NCBI RefSeq assembly: GCF_019303495.1
Contig: NZ_JAEVFI010000007.1
Location: 79,342 to 143,341 of the forward strand
Source of the DNA: Streptomyces sp. JJ66
GTDB taxonomy: Bacteria; Actinomycetota; Actinomycetes; Streptomycetales; Streptomycetaceae
Direction: 5' to 3'
DNA: 64,000 nt
The notes beneath the pieces were generated by a model that had not been told where the DNA came from, did no database searches, and worked only from the letters and a program-made list of their open reading frames with translations. The translations under genes were made by a program, and so were the position numbers. Positions within the stretch are counted from its first letter, which is position 1, and each line of letters starts with the position of its first letter. Below are positions 61,381 to 64,000 of this stretch, in pieces.

Positions 61381-63057
61381 GTGACCGCACCCGCACCGGA
61401 CGCACTCATCGCGCAGGCCCGCGCCTGGCTCGCCGAGGACCCGGACCCGGACACCCGCACCGAACTGGCCGCCCTGCTCGACGCGGGCGACCTGGACGCG
61501 CTCGCCGACCGGTTCTCCGGCACCCTCCAGTTCGGCACCGCCGGGCTGCGCGGTGAGCTGGGCGCGGGGCCGATGCGGATGAACCGGGCGGTCGTCATCC
61601 GTGCCGCCGCCGGGCTCGCCGCGTACCTGCGCGCACAGGAAGACCACCGGGAGGGCGGCGGGCTCGTCGTCATCGGGTACGACGCGCGGCACAAGAGCGA
61701 GGCGTTCGCGCGCGACACGGCGGCGGTGCTGGTCGGCGCCGGGCTGCGCGCGGCCCTGCTGCCGCGTCCGCTGCCGACACCGGTGCTGGCGTTCGCCATC
61801 CGGCACCTGGGCGCGGTGGCCGGGGTCACGGTGACCGCCAGCCACAATCCGCCGCAGGACAACGGCTACAAGGTCTACCTCGGCGACGGCTCCCAGATCG
61901 TGCCGCCCGCCGACGCCGGTATCGCCGCCGCGATCGACGCCGTGGGACCGCTGACCGGGGTGCCGCGCGCCTCCGCTGGCTGGGAGGTACTGGGCGAGGA
62001 CGTCGTGGACGCCTACCTCGCCCGCTCACAGGCCGTGCTCGACGCCGACGGGCCGCGCGAGGTCCGCGTCGTCCACACCGCGCTGCACGGCGTGGGCTGG
62101 GAGACGGTGCGGGCGGCGTTCGCGCGGGCCGGGTTCCCCGAGCCGGTGCCCGTCGCCGAGCAGGCGGAGCCGGACCCGGACTTCCCCACCGTCGCCTTCC
62201 CCAACCCCGAGGAGCCGGGCGCGATGGACCTGGCGTTCGCCGCCGCGCGGGCGCTGCCCACCCCGCCCGACCTGGTCATCGCCAACGACCCGGACGCCGA
62301 CCGGTGCGCCGTCGCCGTGCCCGCGCCCCAGTCTCCGTCCGGCTGGCGCATGCTGCACGGCGACGAGGTGGGCGCGCTGCTCGCCGTCCACCTGGTGCGG
62401 CGCGGCGTGCGCGGCACGTTCGCGGAGTCGATCGTCTCCTCCACCCTGCTGGGCCGCATCGCCGCCTCGGCCGGACTCCCGCACGCCGAGACGCTGACCG
62501 GGTTCAAGTGGATCGCCCGGGTGCCGGGGCTGGCGTACGGGTACGAGGAGGCGCTGGGCTACTGCGTTGACCCGGAGGGGGTGCGCGACAAGGACGGCGT
62601 CACCGCGGCGCTCGCCGTCGCCGAACTGGCGGCGGGCCTGAAGACGTCCGGGCGCACGCTGGTGGACCTGCTGGACGAGCTGGCCGTCGAGCACGGTTTG
62701 CACGCCACCGGCCAGCTCTCGGTACGCGTACGGGACCTGTCCCTGATCGCCGACGCGATGACCCGCCTGCGCAACGCCCCGCCGACGTCGCTGGCCGGGC
62801 TGACGGTGACCTCGGTGGACGACCTCGCCGAGGGCACCGCCGACCTGCCGCCGACTGACGGTTTGCGCTACCTGCTGCGCGGGGAGTGCGACGCCCGGGT
62901 CATCGTCCGCCCCAGCGGCACCGAACCCAAGCTCAAGTGCTACCTGGAAGCCGTCGTCCCCGTGCCTGACGTCTCCGCCCTCCCGGACGCCCGCACCCGC
63001 GCGGCCGGAGTCCTGGACGCCCTGCGCACCGACATCGCGGCGGCAGCGGGGATCTGA
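61381..63057 (+). CDS. Phosphomannomutase/phosphoglucomutase family enzyme
   Basis: A 558-residue alpha-D-phosphohexomutase. LQFGTAGLRGELGAGPMRMN near residue 50; the phosphoserine loop VTASHNPPQDNGYK; the metal site NDPDADRCAVAV; FKWIARVP; the sugar-selecting loop (EEALGYCV); and the phosphate-binding RPSGTEPKLKCY near the end. The length and the LQFGTAGLRG start fit the PGM2/phosphopentomutase-like subgroup, so ribose-1-phosphate could be a substrate alongside the phosphorylase upstream. GTG 61381 with CAGGAA upstream. Confidence 0.93.
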   Translation: MTAPAPDALIAQARAWLAEDPDPDTRTELAALLDAGDLDALADRFSGTLQFGTAGLRGELGAGPMRMNRAVVIRAAAGLAAYLRAQEDHREGGGLVVIGYDARHKSEAFARDTAAVLVGAGLRAALLPRPLPTPVLAFAIRHLGAVAGVTVTASHNPPQDNGYKVYLGDGSQIVPPADAGIAAAIDAVGPLTGVPRASAGWEVLGEDVVDAYLARSQAVLDADGPREVRVVHTALHGVGWETVRAAFARAGFPEPVPVAEQAEPDPDFPTVAFPNPEEPGAMDLAFAAARALPTPPDLVIANDPDADRCAVAVPAPQSPSGWRMLHGDEVGALLAVHLVRRGVRGTFAESIVSSTLLGRIAASAGLPHAETLTGFKWIARVPGLAYGYEEALGYCVDPEGVRDKDGVTAALAVAELAAGLKTSGRTLVDLLDELAVEHGLHATGQLSVRVRDLSLIADAMTRLRNAPPTSLAGLTVTSVDDLAEGTADLPPTDGLRYLLRGECDARVIVRPSGTEPKLKCYLEAVVPVPDVSALPDARTRAAGVLDALRTDIAAAAGI

Positions 63058-63230
63058 GCACCCAGCCTCCGGAGCCGGTGTTGCCGGGCATTTCGGGAGG
63101 GCGCGTCGGCGGAGTAACGGCTTGCGCGAGTGGTCCGCCGACGCCGCACGCCGCCAGTCCGCCATTCTCGCCAGAGTGAGCGGGGCCGCAGGCAGTTTCG
63201 CCGGTGGCCTCACAGAGGGCACACGGAGCA

Positions 63231-63271
63231 CTTCGCGGCCCGCAGGGCGTACGTCCCGGCGGGCCGCGAAG
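63231..63271. terminator. Hairpin after the phosphomutase gene
   Basis: Arms CTTCGCGGCCCGC (63231-63243) and GCGGGCCGCGAAG (63259-63271), 13 bp perfect, 15-base loop with a small inner stem (GGG/CCC). 174 bp after the stop codon. The interval 63058-63230 shows no gene. Confidence 0.65.
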
Positions 63272-63306
63272 CTGGAGTGACCGTTGATGCGGCGGGCGAA
63301 GACGTG

Positions 63307-63336
63307 CCGCGCTGGATCGATATCAATCCAGCGCGG
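63307..63336 (-). terminator. Hairpin at the end of the frameshifted regulator gene
   Basis: Arms CCGCGCTGGAT (63307-63317) and ATCCAGCGCGG (63326-63336) with an 8-base loop. The stop codon of the restored reading frame (63323-63325, minus strand) lies in the loop, which supports the view that the gene originally ended here. Confidence 0.7.
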
Positions 63337-64000
63337 CGAGGACACCGAACAGTGCCCGGCCCTCGGCCCTCCCTCGGCGCAACAGCACTCCCGTCACCTT
63401 ATGCAGCTCCCCCACGCGTGAGGACGCCCGATCTCGGAAGCGTCGGTGATCACGCCCAGGGAGGTATCCAAAGCAGCCTCCGCCTCCCCTGCGTGTGCGT
63501 GGGCGCGGGCCAGGCACGCCCTGTACCAAGCGCGGTCCCTGCGGAATGACGGCGCGAAACCCGACAGCCCTGTCACCAAATTCTCAGCCGCACTCGACCA
63601 TTCTTTAAGGTGCAAATCGGCCATGCCGCGCTGTGCGACAAACCATGATTCGCTGTAGAAGTACAGCCAAGGTGGTGGCGCTGAGGCGGCAGCGATGACC
63701 TGCTGAGCTTCGTCCAGTCTGCGGTACGCGTCATCGGCATCGCCTTCGATCGCGTGCCCGCGCCCGACCATCTGGACTGCCGTGGCCCTCGTTGCTTCAC
63801 TTGCCCCCATCGTTGGGGCCGCCGCTTCGCCCAGCCGGACACACCTCCGCCCCTTACCCCGAGACCACGCCAGGTGTGCCTTCATGCTCATCGTGGTGGC
63901 TGCCATGTCGCCATACCCGGATTCCAGCGCCCAGTGAGCGGATCTCATCTACGCCCTGGCGAGTGAAGATCGTTTCCGATGGATTACGAAGATCGCCTGT
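63323..64000 (-). pseudogene. C-terminal part of a TPR-type regulator, frameshifted; runs off the window
   Basis: Minus-strand coding sequence with helical repeats typical of the sensor part of XRE-TPR regulators (YGDMAATTMSMKAHLAWSRG, GDADDAYRRLDEAQQVIAAA, FVAQRGMADLHLKEWSSAAE, RAWYRACLARAHAHAGEAEA). At about 63415-63425 the frame shifts: in the main frame it ends after HAWGSCIR, while the adjacent frame continues with [33 protein letters not shown] and a stop at 63323, the kind of end these proteins have. In-frame TAG stands directly before ATG 63948, so the N-terminal side is also interrupted or lies in another frame. Either a pseudogene or sequence errors. Confidence 0.7.

Overview
The window is about 72% GC by eye, codes densely with GTG starts and 4-bp GTGA/ATGA gene overlaps, and carries families typical of streptomycetes (a DUF5753/DUF397 pair, an XRE-TPR regulator beside an HATPase, LAxTG surface protein, AccA2/PccB/AccE, class III cyclase). 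Gene order from histidine ammonia-lyase to phosphomannomutase resembles, from memory, the S. coelicolor chromosome around SCO4932 to SCO4916. I infer a Streptomyces chromosome. No tRNA, rRNA, IS element, integrase or CRISPR array was seen.

Layout. 0-9 kb: end of a DUF5753/DUF397 pair, a DrrAB-type drug exporter, threonine ammonia-lyase, a MarR regulator, a sigma-region-4-like protein with a membrane partner, cystathionine gamma-synthase, a membrane-anchored protein and MsrA. 9-16 kb: accessory stretch with an APH-fold kinase, an XRE-TPR regulator divergent from an HATPase protein, a Phd/VapC toxin-antitoxin pair, small unknowns and an MFS exporter. 16-32 kb: a complete aerobic [NiFe]-hydrogenase locus of the group 1h (high-affinity, H2-scavenging) type. 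One arm on the minus strand runs hypX-hhyS-hhyL-NifU-like-DUF5947-68 aa-DUF6084-412 aa-endopeptidase-43 aa peptide, and ends in three hairpins; the other on the plus strand is hypABFCDE. Together they build the NiFe(CN)2CO site (HypE/F for CN, HypX for CO from formyl-THF, HypC/D for assembly, HypA/B for Ni) and clip the large subunit. 32-36.8 kb: DJ-1/PfpI protein, L,D-transpeptidase, a less GC-rich lipoprotein gene, a LAxTG protein.

36.9-49 kb is conserved core: hutH, a GAF-GGDEF diguanylate cyclase, a crotonase, adenylate cyclase, birA, pccB-accE, HAD phosphatase, maf, accA2. BirA sits with the biotin carboxylase whose lysine it modifies, and PccB/AccE/AccA2 form an acyl-CoA carboxylase.

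49-55.8 kb looks like an insertion into that core. It holds tandem lipoprotein paralogues, then a two-gene operon of a tRNA-dependent cyclodipeptide synthase and a cytochrome P450. Both are strikingly similar to M. tuberculosis Rv2275 and CYP121 (mycocyclosin pathway), but the P450 has substitutions at pocket positions. A remnant of a DUF6262-type mobile-element protein, a methyltransferase and a PfkB kinase follow. 55.9-63 kb returns to core genes (DeoR regulator, LpdA-type quinone reductase, GGCT-fold protein, 2-hydroxyacid dehydrogenase, purine nucleoside phosphorylase, phosphomannomutase). The window ends in a frameshifted regulator gene.

The most interesting item is the CDPS-P450 pair at 50866-52760; second are the uncharacterised accessory proteins of the hydrogenase operon.
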